From contig NW_019775657.1 of assembly GCF_001039355.2 (NCBI RefSeq), positions 159,607-211,447 on the forward strand: DNA of 51,841 nucleotides, given 5' to 3'. Position 1 is the stretch's first letter. Every line of letters begins with the position of its first letter. The notes beneath the pieces were generated by a model. It was not told where the DNA came from, made no database searches, and was given only the letters and a program-made list of their open reading frames with translations. This document shows positions 21,528 through 32,294 of the stretch, piece by piece. The stretch is from Lingula anatina (taxonomy: Eukaryota > Brachiopoda > Lingulata > Lingulida > Lingulidae). Made by a program: the position numbers and the translations under genes.

Positions 21528-23855
21528 ATGCCGTCGGAAAATAAAAAGTTCTATGCTGTAGCGGCCGGTCGAAACATAGGAATCTTCCTGCAGTGGTCAA
21601 TGGCGCAACAAAGTACAAACAAATTCACTGGGGCCTGCCACAAAAGTTTCAACTCACTACAGGATGCAGCACTATTTCTGGACTCCTACGGGATTACCAA
21701 CGGTCGAGTGTTTGTGGATGAAGATACCAACGTTAGCCTTCATGAATACAGTCCTAATTTATGTACTCTATCAGGGCTTGAGAGGAACCCTGATCCCCTA
21801 GATCAGAACTACAATGACCTGGTCACACTAAGCAGACCGGATCAGGTACACTCCTGGTTAGATGAAGGAGAAACAGACCATACCAGTGGTGCTAACGACG
21901 AAATACCTAACCCTTGCTCTCTCTGTAATAGGGAAGAAGATGAACACATGATTCAATGTAATGACTGTAAGTTGTGGATTCACTATCAGTGCACTGAACT
22001 GCCAGCATACCAATTATCTATTCTTACTCAATCAACAAGGAAATTCACTTGTATCTGTTGTGTAAAAGTTGACACTGAAATTGTAAAAGCCCTCAGTGGA
22101 AGGTCAAATGTAATCGAACAGGATATATGTAACAATATCAACATGGCCACACAAACATTGAAGTCATCCAGCACCAGTCAACATCCACAGCCAACAAATG
22201 ACAGCAATATGCCTAATTATGTGCACATTGCAACACAGACTGTAACTATACATTCCACCCACCAGTGCTCCCAAACCATGTCTGATATGACCACCTCAGG
22301 GTCCCAGACATCACCTCAACGAAAAGATGAAGGGCCTAACTCAACCAAAGATATTTGTATGTCGGCCCTACGTGACTTTGAAAACAATGTTATCACCAAA
22401 TTTCACAGCACTATGAAAGAAAACTTTGATCTTAAACTAAGACTGCTCCAAAAGGACCTTGAAAACACCACCAGGGAAAGAGACGAGCTTGCATCGAAGA
22501 TTGAGAAAATGAACAAAGAATTGTCTCAAACACGAACAGCCCTCGAAAATTCTAAAAAGAACCTAGAAAGCTCCAAGAAAGATGAAACTACACAGCACCA
22601 ATTACACCGCCTTCGCACAGACTTAGAACAAACAGCCAAAGAAAGGAACAACAAATGGAAGGCAGAGAAAGGTGAGATCAGTAAAAAGCTTCAAGACTAC
22701 TTGACTAAGTTGAGTGTGATTGAAAAAAAGGATTCAATAATTCTTGGAAAGGATAAAGAAATAGGAACACTGAGGGACAAAGTTGACTCACTTCAAAATG
22801 CCTTATCTTTAGCTAAAGAAGAAATCTATGAAATGAAAAGAACCAGATTCGAGCTCCTACTGGAAAGCCCTCGGAAAACAGCAAATGTAGGAGTACAATG
22901 CACTACCAACAATAAGCCAGCCTGTGTGCAGACCGACATCCTACTACAAACCGTGCCCCCCACAGCAGAAATCCCAGTCAGAGGATTAACTGACAGTGTT
23001 CAAGCTCCCTTCATAGGTACATCTAACACACCTAGGGCCCCCCAGCCACCCCAGGCCAGGTCAAAACCCAAGGAAAATACAACACACCTAGTCAACAGTC
23101 CTATGCCTAATGCAACAGCAAACCCTAACTCTCCATCCCCCAGGCTGTACTCTGAGATTCTGCAAGCCCCTGATTTCAACACCCCACCCAACCAGGCACA
23201 CTCCAACGTGCCAAAGGGCCCAGATAAAGCTGCAGCTCTCCAGCAATTCAAACCTCCCACAACCAGCAAACAACAAACCAAGGTGAAGACCAAGGGCAGA
23301 CCTAAGGTTACTGTCATAGGCAACTCTCACATAAGAAACATCATACCACAGAGACTAGTACCCAGTGCAACAGTAGAAAAGGTGGCTGCCTATACAGCAC
23401 CAGAGGCAGCAGACGTTCTCTTTAACACAAAGGACTCGGACTGCATCATCATACATGAAATTACCAATGATGTTGATAAAGAATCACCACTTCGTTGCGC
23501 GGAAAGAATCCATGCTATGGCAGATGACTATACTAAGGCCAACCCCCAGACCAAAGTAATCATCTCCCTGGGTTTACCAAGGCAAGATAGCATTCAGCTC
23601 AATGAAAATACTGACATTGTCAATGCTCTGCTCAAATCCAGAATTCGCGCCGCAAACAATCCAAGCGTACACTACTGTGATAACATTAACTTCATGCGGA
23701 AAGGTGAAATACAGAACCACCTTTTAGCCAAGGACAAATACCACCTTTCTGAACAAGGTACAAAACTCCTTGCATCCAACCTACGCCATAAGGTTGAGCG
23801 ATTATTACACATTCCCAATTCTAGGAGATCTCTGAACATGGAGACCTTTAAGTGA
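21528..23855 (+). CDS. LINE ORF1: hybrid-binding domain, PHD finger, coiled coil, SGNH-like domain
   Basis: The frame is open from 21360. The first in-frame ATG is 21528 (775 aa); an upstream GTG at 21387 gives the 822-residue numbering used here. Residues about 55-103 (FYAVAAGRNIGIFLQW, then F80, K86, F88, LFL) match the N-terminal hybrid-binding domain of RNase H1 (viroplasmin fold). Residues 177-225 form a PHD-type finger: C177, C180, C191, C194, H199, C202, C222, C225. About 325-480 is a charged coiled coil. A Pro/Asn/Ser-rich linker follows. About 640-800 resembles an SGNH hydrolase: VIGNSHIRN (GNSH where GDS is usual) and the terminal D-x-x-H in DKYHLSEQGTK. ORF1 proteins coat the LINE RNA. 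The hybrid-binding domain suggests affinity for RNA:DNA hybrids, which is inference. The stop lies in a 13-bp direct duplication. Confidence 0.88.
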   Translation: MPSENKKFYAVAAGRNIGIFLQWSMAQQSTNKFTGACHKSFNSLQDAALFLDSYGITNGRVFVDEDTNVSLHEYSPNLCTLSGLERNPDPLDQNYNDLVTLSRPDQVHSWLDEGETDHTSGANDEIPNPCSLCNREEDEHMIQCNDCKLWIHYQCTELPAYQLSILTQSTRKFTCICCVKVDTEIVKALSGRSNVIEQDICNNINMATQTLKSSSTSQHPQPTNDSNMPNYVHIATQTVTIHSTHQCSQTMSDMTTSGSQTSPQRKDEGPNSTKDICMSALRDFENNVITKFHSTMKENFDLKLRLLQKDLENTTRERDELASKIEKMNKELSQTRTALENSKKNLESSKKDETTQHQLHRLRTDLEQTAKERNNKWKAEKGEISKKLQDYLTKLSVIEKKDSIILGKDKEIGTLRDKVDSLQNALSLAKEEIYEMKRTRFELLLESPRKTANVGVQCTTNNKPACVQTDILLQTVPPTAEIPVRGLTDSVQAPFIGTSNTPRAPQPPQARSKPKENTTHLVNSPMPNATANPNSPSPRLYSEILQAPDFNTPPNQAHSNVPKGPDKAAALQQFKPPTTSKQQTKVKTKGRPKVTVIGNSHIRNIIPQRLVPSATVEKVAAYTAPEAADVLFNTKDSDCIIIHEITNDVDKESPLRCAERIHAMADDYTKANPQTKVIISLGLPRQDSIQLNENTDIVNALLKSRIRAANNPSVHYCDNINFMRKGEIQNHLLAKDKYHLSEQGTKLLASNLRHKVERLLHIPNSRRSLNMETFK

Positions 23856-23882
23856 GACCTTTAAGTGACACTACGAATTAAC

Positions 23883-23922
<40 letters not shown>

Positions 23923-24236
23923 TGACTGTATTTACTAAGGTGCTAAGCAAATGTTAACTATGGCTAGTGCAATTTAGAATCTTAGTAGATTATTTTAATT
24001 TTATAATATGTAAGAGGTTTATCATATAGTCCACCTCTATTTATACCATGCAGGTTAATTATGGCTGTCTGTCAAGTATCTCTTTGTCACCTTTAGCTCC
24101 TCTCTAGATAAAGGATAAGCATGTTAGTAAAGTGACCATAGTGCCAAAACTTGCTGTTTAAATAAGTAAACCCTATATACGTGTAGCTCTAATCCCCATC
24201 CCTCTCCCTCTAATATTCTGCTCTGTATTGTCAGCG
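23856..24236 (+). other. LINE inter-ORF region with long poly-T
   Basis: 381 nt between ORF1 and ORF2. It holds a run of roughly 36 T (about 23884-23920) just after ORF1. No coding frame is convincing, so ORF2 would need internal initiation or reinitiation. Confidence 0.7.
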
Positions 24237-26863
24237 ATGGTGTCCTTCTTTACCAGGCAGATAAAAATTGGTGCTTGGAATGTCGATGGTTTATTTAAAA
24301 GGATTGCTAATGAAAGAACTGTTAAGTTTGAGCTACCCGAATTCCAACAGGCCCTCTCCAACCTTGATATTTTTTGTCTAGTTGAAACACACTGTGAAAA
24401 ATCTGACACTCTCACAGTAAATGGGTTCCACATAGAAACAACAGTGCGTCCCAGATCCCCCAAATCACCTAAAGCTTCAGGGGGGATTGCCATTGGAGTA
24501 AAACAAGAATTACTAAAAGGGGTTATTTTCCTTAAGGAAACCAACAGTGAATTCAGGTGGCTCAAACTGTGTAAAAAGTTCTTTGGGTTGAGTAAAGATC
24601 TATTCATATGTTGTGTTTACATTAGCCCAGTAGGAAGTAGTTTCAGTCATCAGCGAGATGATATCTTCCAATTACTAGAACAAGATTTAGCTAAATATCA
24701 GGAAATTGGGGACTGTCTGCTAGTAGGAGACTTCAATGCAAAAACGAACACCTCTCCTGATTATATTGTGAATGATAGTAATGATTACATAGATGTTGGT
24801 GAGGGGTATGTAGGAGATACTGATTTACCTAGAAATAGCATGGATTCCCATGAGGTAGATTTTTATGGTAAGAAATTACTCGATCTCTGTAGGAGTACAG
24901 GTATCAGATTAGTTAATGGTAGGAAACTTGGTGACACTGCTGGCTATTGTACGTGCTACAGCTACAGAGGCTTTCCTAGTGTAATAGACTACATGGTATG
25001 TCAGATTTCTATACTAGATCAGATAGAGTACTTCCAAGTTCATGAGCTTACTCCCTTCTCCATCCATTGTCTGATCTCATGCACCCTAAACACACAGGTG
25101 TGTTCTTACCCGGATGTCTTGGCCGATACCGATGACCTTACATGCCCCCCAGCCAGATTCCACTGGGCAAATAAGGCATCAGAGCGCTGGAAAACCCACC
25201 TGGCCCAAAAAGAGTCAACAGGTACTCTCAAAGCCTTTATAGATAAACACTATGATCCGTCAATGGAAGGGGTTGACCTGAGACTGTCTGATTTTAATAA
25301 AACCCTAGATGAACTAGGTAGGGAAGCAGGTCTACATAAGAAAATCCCCAGTAAAAAGAAAAGAGGTAAAAAGAAAAGTAAGCACTGGTACGATAATGAT
25401 TGTAGGGAACTATTTCGAGACATTAAAAGGAAGGCACGTTCAGTAAAACATAACCCCTGTAAAGAAAATCTTCTAATAGAAATTAACAAAAAGAAAAAAT
25501 TGTACAAGAAACTGCTAAACAGAAAGCGGAACATGTTTAGGGACAGCATTTTTCGGTCACTAGAAAATCTGCAAACAACCAACCCTCGTGCATTTTGGGA
25601 TTTATATAACCAACTACAAGATAAAGTTAAATCAACAGAAACCCCAGTTTCCCCCACCGAATGGTGGGTCCATTTCCACACCCTGATGAATAGGACACTG
25701 CCCCACAACAATATAAATTTTGAAACTCTGGTTAACCAGAGAGCACAGAACCCTAAGCATAACTTGTTCACAGAACTTGACTTTACCATAACTGAACATG
25801 AAGTAAAATTAGCTGCTCGTAGTCTTAAAAAGAATAAGTCCCCTGGTATCGATGGTATCCCAAATGAAATGCTTAGAGAGGGCATAGACTCACTTGCCCC
25901 AGCCATCACTAAACTGTTCAACGCTATCTTCTCCAGCGGTAACTTCCCCTCCCTCTGGAGAGTGAGTATGCTTAATGTTATTCACAAGAAAGGGGATAAA
26001 AAAGACCCCAAAAATTATAGAGGGATAGCTGTATCCAGTAACTTATGTAAACTATTTTGCAAAATACTTAATAATAGACTCACATCATTTACTTTTAAAA
26101 ATAGCACGATCCCTACTAATCAAATCGGCTTTAAAAGAGGGGCACGTACAGTCGACCATATGCTAGTACTCAAATCTCTCATCGATAAATACCTAAATAA
26201 AATGGATAAAAATAAACTATATGTATGTTTCGTAGATTTTTCAAGCGCCTACGATACAGTATGGAGAAATGCCTTATTATATAAACTACAGCTGGCAGGG
26301 GTAGGAAATCTCTTTCTAAATATAATAAGTAATATGTATAAATCTGTCCAGTTTACTGTAAAAACACCAGGGGGACTGACAAACGTCATCAATACAAGTG
26401 TAGGTGTCAAACAGGGCTGCGTCCTCAGTCCCTTACTGTTTAACATTTTTATTAGGGACATTCCCGACCTGTTCAACAACAATGAAAAATACAACCCTGT
26501 TCACCTTAAGGATAAACCTCTTAGTTGTTTAATGTACGCGGATGACCTCGTACTAGTATCAGAGAGCCCGGATGGACTTCAGGCTGCCCTCAATAGTTTG
26601 GCTGAATACTGTAAAACCTGGAAGCTGATAGTAAATGTTCAAAAAACAAAAATTATGATTTTTAACAAACCTGGCCGCTTACTGAATAACCTCACCTTCT
26701 CTCTAGGAGCCGAAAAAATAGAAATATGCTCAGAATATTGCTACTTGGGTTTGGTATTCACACCTTCAGGAAAATTCAATAAAGCGATGGAAGTACTGAA
26801 AGTCAAAGCACTAAAAGCATTTTTTAAAATCCGCCACCAGCTATTTTCCAGCCCAGCATCAAT
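24237..26863 (+). CDS. LINE ORF2: APE endonuclease and reverse transcriptase, C-terminus lost
   Basis: ATG at 24237. Residues about 10-285 are an APE-type endonuclease: IGAWNVDG, LVETHC (catalytic Glu), LLVGDFNAKTN (Asp/Asn) and SVIDYMV (Asp). The terminal motif reads S-I-H where S-D-H is usual. A Lys-rich linker (about 370-440) precedes the reverse transcriptase (about 535-830): KNKSPGIDGIPNEML, NVIHKKGDKKDPKNYRGIAV, FVDFSSAYDTV (first catalytic Asp), VKQGCVLSPLLFNIFI and CLMYADDLVLV (catalytic YADD). The enzyme would nick target DNA and prime reverse transcription there. The frame runs into the N at 26864; the residues beyond it to the stop at 26909 do not look like a LINE C-terminus. The Ile in S-I-H may reduce nicking, or may be normal for this family. 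Confidence 0.9.
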
Positions 26864-26864
26864 N
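26864..26864. other. Assembly ambiguity or gap (single N)
   Basis: Splits LINE ORF2. The LINE-like sequence stops here and unrelated AT-rich DNA follows, so it probably marks a join and not a single unread base. Confidence 0.85.
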
Positions 26865-28301
26865 CATGTGCAGCTGATACCTTGTTTTTATGTCTGGTAC
26901 GTAAACTGATTCTTGTTTCAATTTTACATGTAGCTTTAGAGCTGTATAGTTAAATGGGGGCGGGGAATTTGTCGTTGTCCATAAAATGCCAGTTTTACAT
27001 TTTGCACAAATCTGGACATAATTTTTGATTTTTTAGCAAAGCCTAGGGGCTAAACTTGAGGAAAGATTGCCTCAGTTTTTGGCCTTACAAGCTCACGGTA
27101 CCCTTACCGCTGACAACCCTGTCAAACACAGATTAAATAGACCGCTGGTAAGGGTACCGTGAGCTTGTAAGGCCAAAAACTGAGGCAAGAGGAAAGACGG
27201 CTATATATTTTTGTGTTGGAGGGAAGGGGATGGATATAGTGAATATAACGAGAACACCGACATGTCATGGTACCCTGTGGATATAAGTATTCGAGTGTTC
27301 CCCAGACTAGGTATATCAGAAAATTTTAATACTTATATCTTCTGAAAGGTAATGCAAAAAACAGATGAATTCTTTTGGAATTTTTAGAATATTCCTGCAA
27401 GCAACAAAGATATTGAATTTTTTTAACTGCAAAATTTCACCAAAAGTGTCCACACTCTTCAGCTAAAAACCTGTGACCACTGACCAGCGGTGATCACTCA
27501 GCTGTAGCTGCAGCTCAATTGCTTGTGACCAATTAGGGCAATTAGGACTGTATGTTAATCTAATGACCCGGAAACAAACCCAAATTGGCGACCGCACTAG
27601 CACATGGCTGGGATGGCTCCCGTGCAGATCTTGTACTATAAATATTGCGCATCAAATAAACTATACTTCGCATGGTTTTATTTTCATGATTTTTTGACAT
27701 AATATTGCAAATTTCATTAAATTTACTTGGCGTGAATTACAAACACTTCCATGCAGTACTTATCTCAAATTTTAAACATTTTGTCGAGGCAAAACTTTAA
27801 AACGTCCTCAAATAAAATTTCTCTAAGACTGCAACACGGGAAAAGCACGTGACCGGAATTTACTCTTTGATTTACAGCTTATTTAGTAAATGGCTTGTAT
27901 TAGTTTATTTAAATGGCGCTAAAAGAGAGATTAAAAAAAAGGGATGTCGTAGGTGAGCTGTTAGCAGGTTGGTGTCGGTTTTGCTTCAGTGCCCCTGGAT
28001 AGTTACTACTGTGGCGCCCCTAGCGGATTGTGATATACCTACCCAGACCATGCACTTATAGGCACAGTGTTTGAAGACGCATCTCCAGAATAACTTATTC
28101 AATAAGATGTACAGTACGTGCAGTTTATTTTGAAGTTTAATTAGCAGACAGCTCATACATTTTTCAGTATTTTGTTTATTATATGGTTACGATGAAAACA
28201 TGACAATGTTGCATTGTTGTGAATTTAATGAAGTTCAGTCTTTTATAGCATAAATTCAGCCGACACAATGAGCTGACCAGCGCACCCAGTAGCTAGCTGA
28301 G
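26865..28301. other. Intergenic DNA upstream of ureD
   Basis: No gene is seen. The stretch holds the perfect inverted repeat at 27067-27188 and, closer to ureD, moderately GC-rich patches (27840-28060) that could carry its promoter and 5' UTR. No promoter element could be fixed. Confidence 0.5.
27067..27188. repeat. Perfect 42-bp inverted repeat, 38-nt loop
   Basis: Arms 27067-27108 and 27147-27188 are exact reverse complements over 42 bp; the left arm begins TTGCCTCAGTTTTTGGCC. The loop is 27109-27146. The transcribed form would be a very stable hairpin. No gene overlaps it. Confidence 0.95.
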
Positions 28302-30337
28302 ATGTCCGCTCCAACGGACCGCCAGGCAGCCACAGCTCAGGGAGAGGTCAGGTTTGCAGTGTCCTCTAACTACAGTTTGTACAGTAGTGAACAGAGGTCA
28401 GGGGTGGAGGCTGAATTCAAGCCTTGTCAGGCTACCACACTGTATTACACTTATCCAGTAAGTAAACGATGTTTAGATGAGATGGTCAATATATGAGTAA
28501 ATAAGAAGATATTATTAAATGACAGAGTGAATAAGCAACTTATAAATGAATGGAATAAAAAAGGTGTGTGTCTCTGCTTCTTGTATGTTAAATACTCTTT
28601 TTGGCATAAAGTTCAGTTCGTAAAAATAAAACTGATCACAATTTCTGTAACTTGGTGAAGGAGACTTATTGGCTTCATATGTTTACCACTGACAAACTGG
28701 CGATTTCTAGAGATCTTGTCTTGTGTAAAATTTTGTATAGTATTGGTTTTTTATATCATAACTCACATTTCAATTTAACATACACTACAATCTTCTCTCT
28801 CCCTTTTCTCACTCTCTCACGTTATATATTATAGTTATATATTATAGTCAACATCTCATAAGTCTCACAATTTCCTTCCAGCTGAAACTGCTACTACCAG
28901 AACATGCCAGTGCCAGTCAGTGTAAATGGCTGTATGCTATATCCTATGGCGGAGGGCTGGTGGGAGGTGACCAGGTCAATCTGGAAGTGTGTGTAGAGGA
29001 AGGAATAGCAGTGATGATGACCACACAGTCCTCCACTAAAGTCTACCACTGCCTGGATGGAAGGGTGACCAGACAGCAGTTTAAGTATGAGGTAAGATTT
29101 TAGGATATTTGCTTGACAAAATTACCCGAAATGTTCTCCAGTTAAATAATTTAATATCTATCATTGTGTCTCATCAGTGCAAGTTAGACATGAGAAACAC
29201 ACATGCAACAAGTCAACCCTGTCAAATAAAGATTTAATTTCACCTTAAAATTTTGAATTAGAAATACAGTGAAACTTAAAAAAGAGAGATTACTTTGAGA
29301 TACTGTACTAAAGATACTGTGGTATAATAGAAATAATTTCAGTTTGTTATTAATAAATCTTCCAGGTTCAGGCAGGATCTCTGCTGTTCGTTCTCCCTGA
29401 TCCCATTGTCTGCTACAAGGACGCCATCTATGAGCAGACACAGCTGGTTACCATGGCAACAGACAGTAACCTGGTGCTTCTGGATTGGTACACTTCAGGT
29501 AGAATGGCCAGAGGAGAATGCTGGGACTTCAAAAAGTAACATTATCAGAACCATATTTTGTTTGATTAAGTAGAACATTTTTGAAGATATGTGAAACTTT
29601 TGAAAATGTGGTAATTGTTTTTCACATTGAATTAATTAAGTTAATTTATTTGTTGTTAATTGCCTTATGTTTTACTTTATGACTTAAGACTGAAAGTTAA
29701 TGTAAACTTGAATAATATTTGCCCTGTTTCAATTTTATAGTGGTATATTTGACTAAGTGAACAGTTGGTCTAAAATATCAAGCATTTTCATTTGATGGAA
29801 ATGATGCTAACACTATTTAAAGTAAACTACTAATGCTATATGTGAGGTCAGTTAAGACAAAAATTGGTCTTGGAGTTTAAAAGCATTTTCCCAAAAAATC
29901 AAGCATGTAAATGTGAACCATCATATATTTTCAGATACCACAGTACTGTCAGTGTCCATTACAGTGACCAACTCATCTTCAGAGACTCTCAGTGCTTACA
30001 GGATACACCCTGGTTAACCATAAAACAAGGCATGGGACAGTACAGCGTGGCAGGAGTAATGGTAATATGTGGACCAAAATTGCAGGAATTTAACAGGAAC
30101 TTGCTCATTGAACTTGGAAAGTCAAAAACTTATGGTGCTCGATATGATAATACTACTGTATTTTCTATAAGTCCTCTTAAAGTAGCAAGAAGTTTGGAGG
30201 CCAAGAATGGACCAGTCACAGGCTGTGTTATAAGGTTCATGTCTACGACAACGCAATTGTGTGCCAAGAAGTTACATGAAATTCTGCTCCCTTTATTTCC
30301 TATCATTGGAGGAGATCCTTTTGAAAACAAATATTGA
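28302..30337 (+). CDS. ureD: Urease accessory protein UreD
   Basis: Four in-phase exons: 28302-28457, 28882-29091, 29366-29535 and 29935-30337 (939 nt, 312 aa), a normal UreD length. Family hallmarks are the early YTYPLKLLLPE strand, the signature ISYGGGLVGGDQVNLEVCVE, TTQSSTKVYHC, FVLPDPIVCYKDAIYEQTQ, VLLDWYTSGRMARGECWDF and a late FGAR-like KTYGARYD. UreD binds apo-urease and, with UreF and UreG, forms the complex that delivers nickel to the active site in the cytosol. The introns have normal GT-AG ends and match the AT-rich surroundings, so this is a eukaryotic gene and not bacterial contamination. AATAAA at 30346-30351, 9 nt past the stop, may end the transcript. It converges on CCDC34. 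No other urease gene is in the window. Urease genes are known from some invertebrates; the origin of this copy is open. Confidence 0.9.
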
Positions 30338-32026
30338 GTCAAAAAAATAAAACACTTATAATTTTTGAAGTGTGAACAAATTGTTTTGTTAGATAAATAA
30401 GGGGTTCTCGTATTCAAGCAGTTAATAGTCTAGTCTTTCAAGAACACTAAATGTTTGAACTTCAAGGCAAAATCTTACATTCCTTCTTGTTATTAAATTA
30501 TGACTGTGATAGGGCAATTTTGAGAACGCCCTTTAAGTTGTTTTAGTTAAATAACAGAAATATTTTAGTTACAGCAGTGTTCTCAATCAGATCAGTGGAA
30601 AATTGACAAATGTTCTTGGAATATTTTTCATTCCTTCCAGTTGAAGTAAATTATCTGTAGGTCTAGCTCTAGCAGAGATTTTTATATGCTCGAGTTGAAG
30701 TTACTACAAATTAAGAGTGCAACCCTATAAGGAAATCATATAATTTTGATATTCATGTCTTTGTTTGCTTTATTTTCAAGCGGAATGCTCTCTTTGAATA
30801 GTCGCTGTCTAAGAAAAAGTGACTGGCAATATCTGGGACCTTGGTATTTCTTTGTTATTTTATTTTAAAATTAACATCTAGTTTTGAAGTCAAAATATAT
30901 AGCATTTACATACATTTGAAGTATGTGAAAAACATTAAAATATTTATACTACGCAAGATATTTGTATGCAAAATATATATTTTACTTAAGTAATGATATC
31001 AGTGTGTTAATTTTCTACTACAAAATAAGATGCTGATCAGAATAATAACAAACAATTCATAACAGCAAACATATCTCATTTATTGATCTTCGTGGTTTGA
31101 GCAATAAGCAGGTCACAAGTGTAACACACACAACAGTCACTGAGTCTGGGTACTGGACAAGCAATTATTTATTTATTTTTATTTGTTTAACACACTGTGT
31201 CCACTGTAATTTGTTACTAGCAGTTTATCAGCTAGTCAAAATTTCAATTCTTTTGAATTGATATTTTTAACCAAAAAATGTTGTTCAAATATTTTGAGTA
31301 ATTACTGTTACTAAATATAGCTTCATCATAGTATGATTCATACTACATAGAGTAAACATCTAAGGAAGCTTCTAATAACAATCTCACATTTTCAACTGAA
31401 AAAATAATGATAAAAAAATTAAATCTATTATAATAGTATCACAATGCCAAAAGCACACAAAAACACTGTGGAGAGCTACAGAGATCTTGTTTACTTATAT
31501 AAATAACTTGAAGCTTTTGTTAAAGCTGCTGAGACAGTCTTAAAATACCCATTGCATACATGCCCATGTTTGAGCCGAGACAGTTGAAGACAAAACAAAC
31601 TTACAAATCTCACGTCGTGCAGTGTACTTAACAATATTGCAATGTTTTAAGAGATAGTTAAGTAAAAAGTCTGGCTGTTACATAACAGAATAATCTGAAA
31701 GGAGCTTTTGTGGTCTACATGGTCTGTTAACAGAATTAACCCCCATAACATTATAACATGTTAGGATTAGCCATAAGATGTTGACATGCAGAAGTGCACT
31801 GCAAGATATTTAAAAAGATCTTAAAAGAGAACTAAAGGAATCACACTGAAAGTCCTATCACCTGTGTTGATCTGAACTTATCCACACACCTCAACAAGAA
31901 ATGAGATTGATCAAATTATTTTCAACACAAACTCGCAGTAATAATGCGTCCAATTAATGCACGTGCCCTTCTGCGTTGTGCAGTCTTTGACAAGTTGTCA
32001 TACACGGTAATACACCAGACACATAC
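30338..32026. other. Region between convergent ureD and CCDC34
   Basis: AT-rich, with no coding exon seen. It should contain the 3' UTRs of both genes. A minus-strand AATAAA lies at 31084-31079 and is a candidate polyadenylation signal for CCDC34. Confidence 0.5.
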
Positions 32027-32261
32027 TTAATAATACTTATTGGGATCCCATCTGTAAGGTTTTGTCTTCTTCTTGCTTTTCCCTTGCTCCTGTTTTGGTT
32101 TTGGGATAGCCACCGGTTGCCATGGTATTGGGTTGATAAAACTAGGGACGGGATAGGAGCTGCCGTCATGGTAGCCTGGAATAAGGAGGCAGAGAAATAT
32201 GATTATAAATATATGTGTAGGCGGGCAATTTCAACTGAATTAAAGTACACCCTCCCTTTAC

Positions 32262-32294
<33 letters not shown>

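Larger units (their letters stand above)
21360..26864 (+). mobile_element. Two-ORF LINE retrotransposon, 3' end missing at N
   Basis: ORF1 (nucleic-acid binding) and ORF2 (APE endonuclease plus reverse transcriptase) lie in tandem on the plus strand, about 380 nt apart. Both frames are long and free of stops, so the copy is young. An N at 26864 breaks ORF2 after the reverse transcriptase, so the 3' UTR, tail and target duplication cannot be seen. APE plus YADD reverse transcriptase plus an esterase-like ORF1 suits CR1/L2-type LINEs, but I cannot fix the clade by eye. Confidence 0.9.

Noticed and set aside
23000-23330. Minus-strand ORFs opposite the LINE ORF1 linker
   Set aside because: Shadow frames over a Pro/Asn-rich coding linker, with no recognisable domain.
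25250-25921. Long minus-strand ORF of 223 residues antisense to LINE ORF2
   Set aside because: Ser/Leu/Phe-rich shadow frame opposite a clear reverse transcriptase gene.
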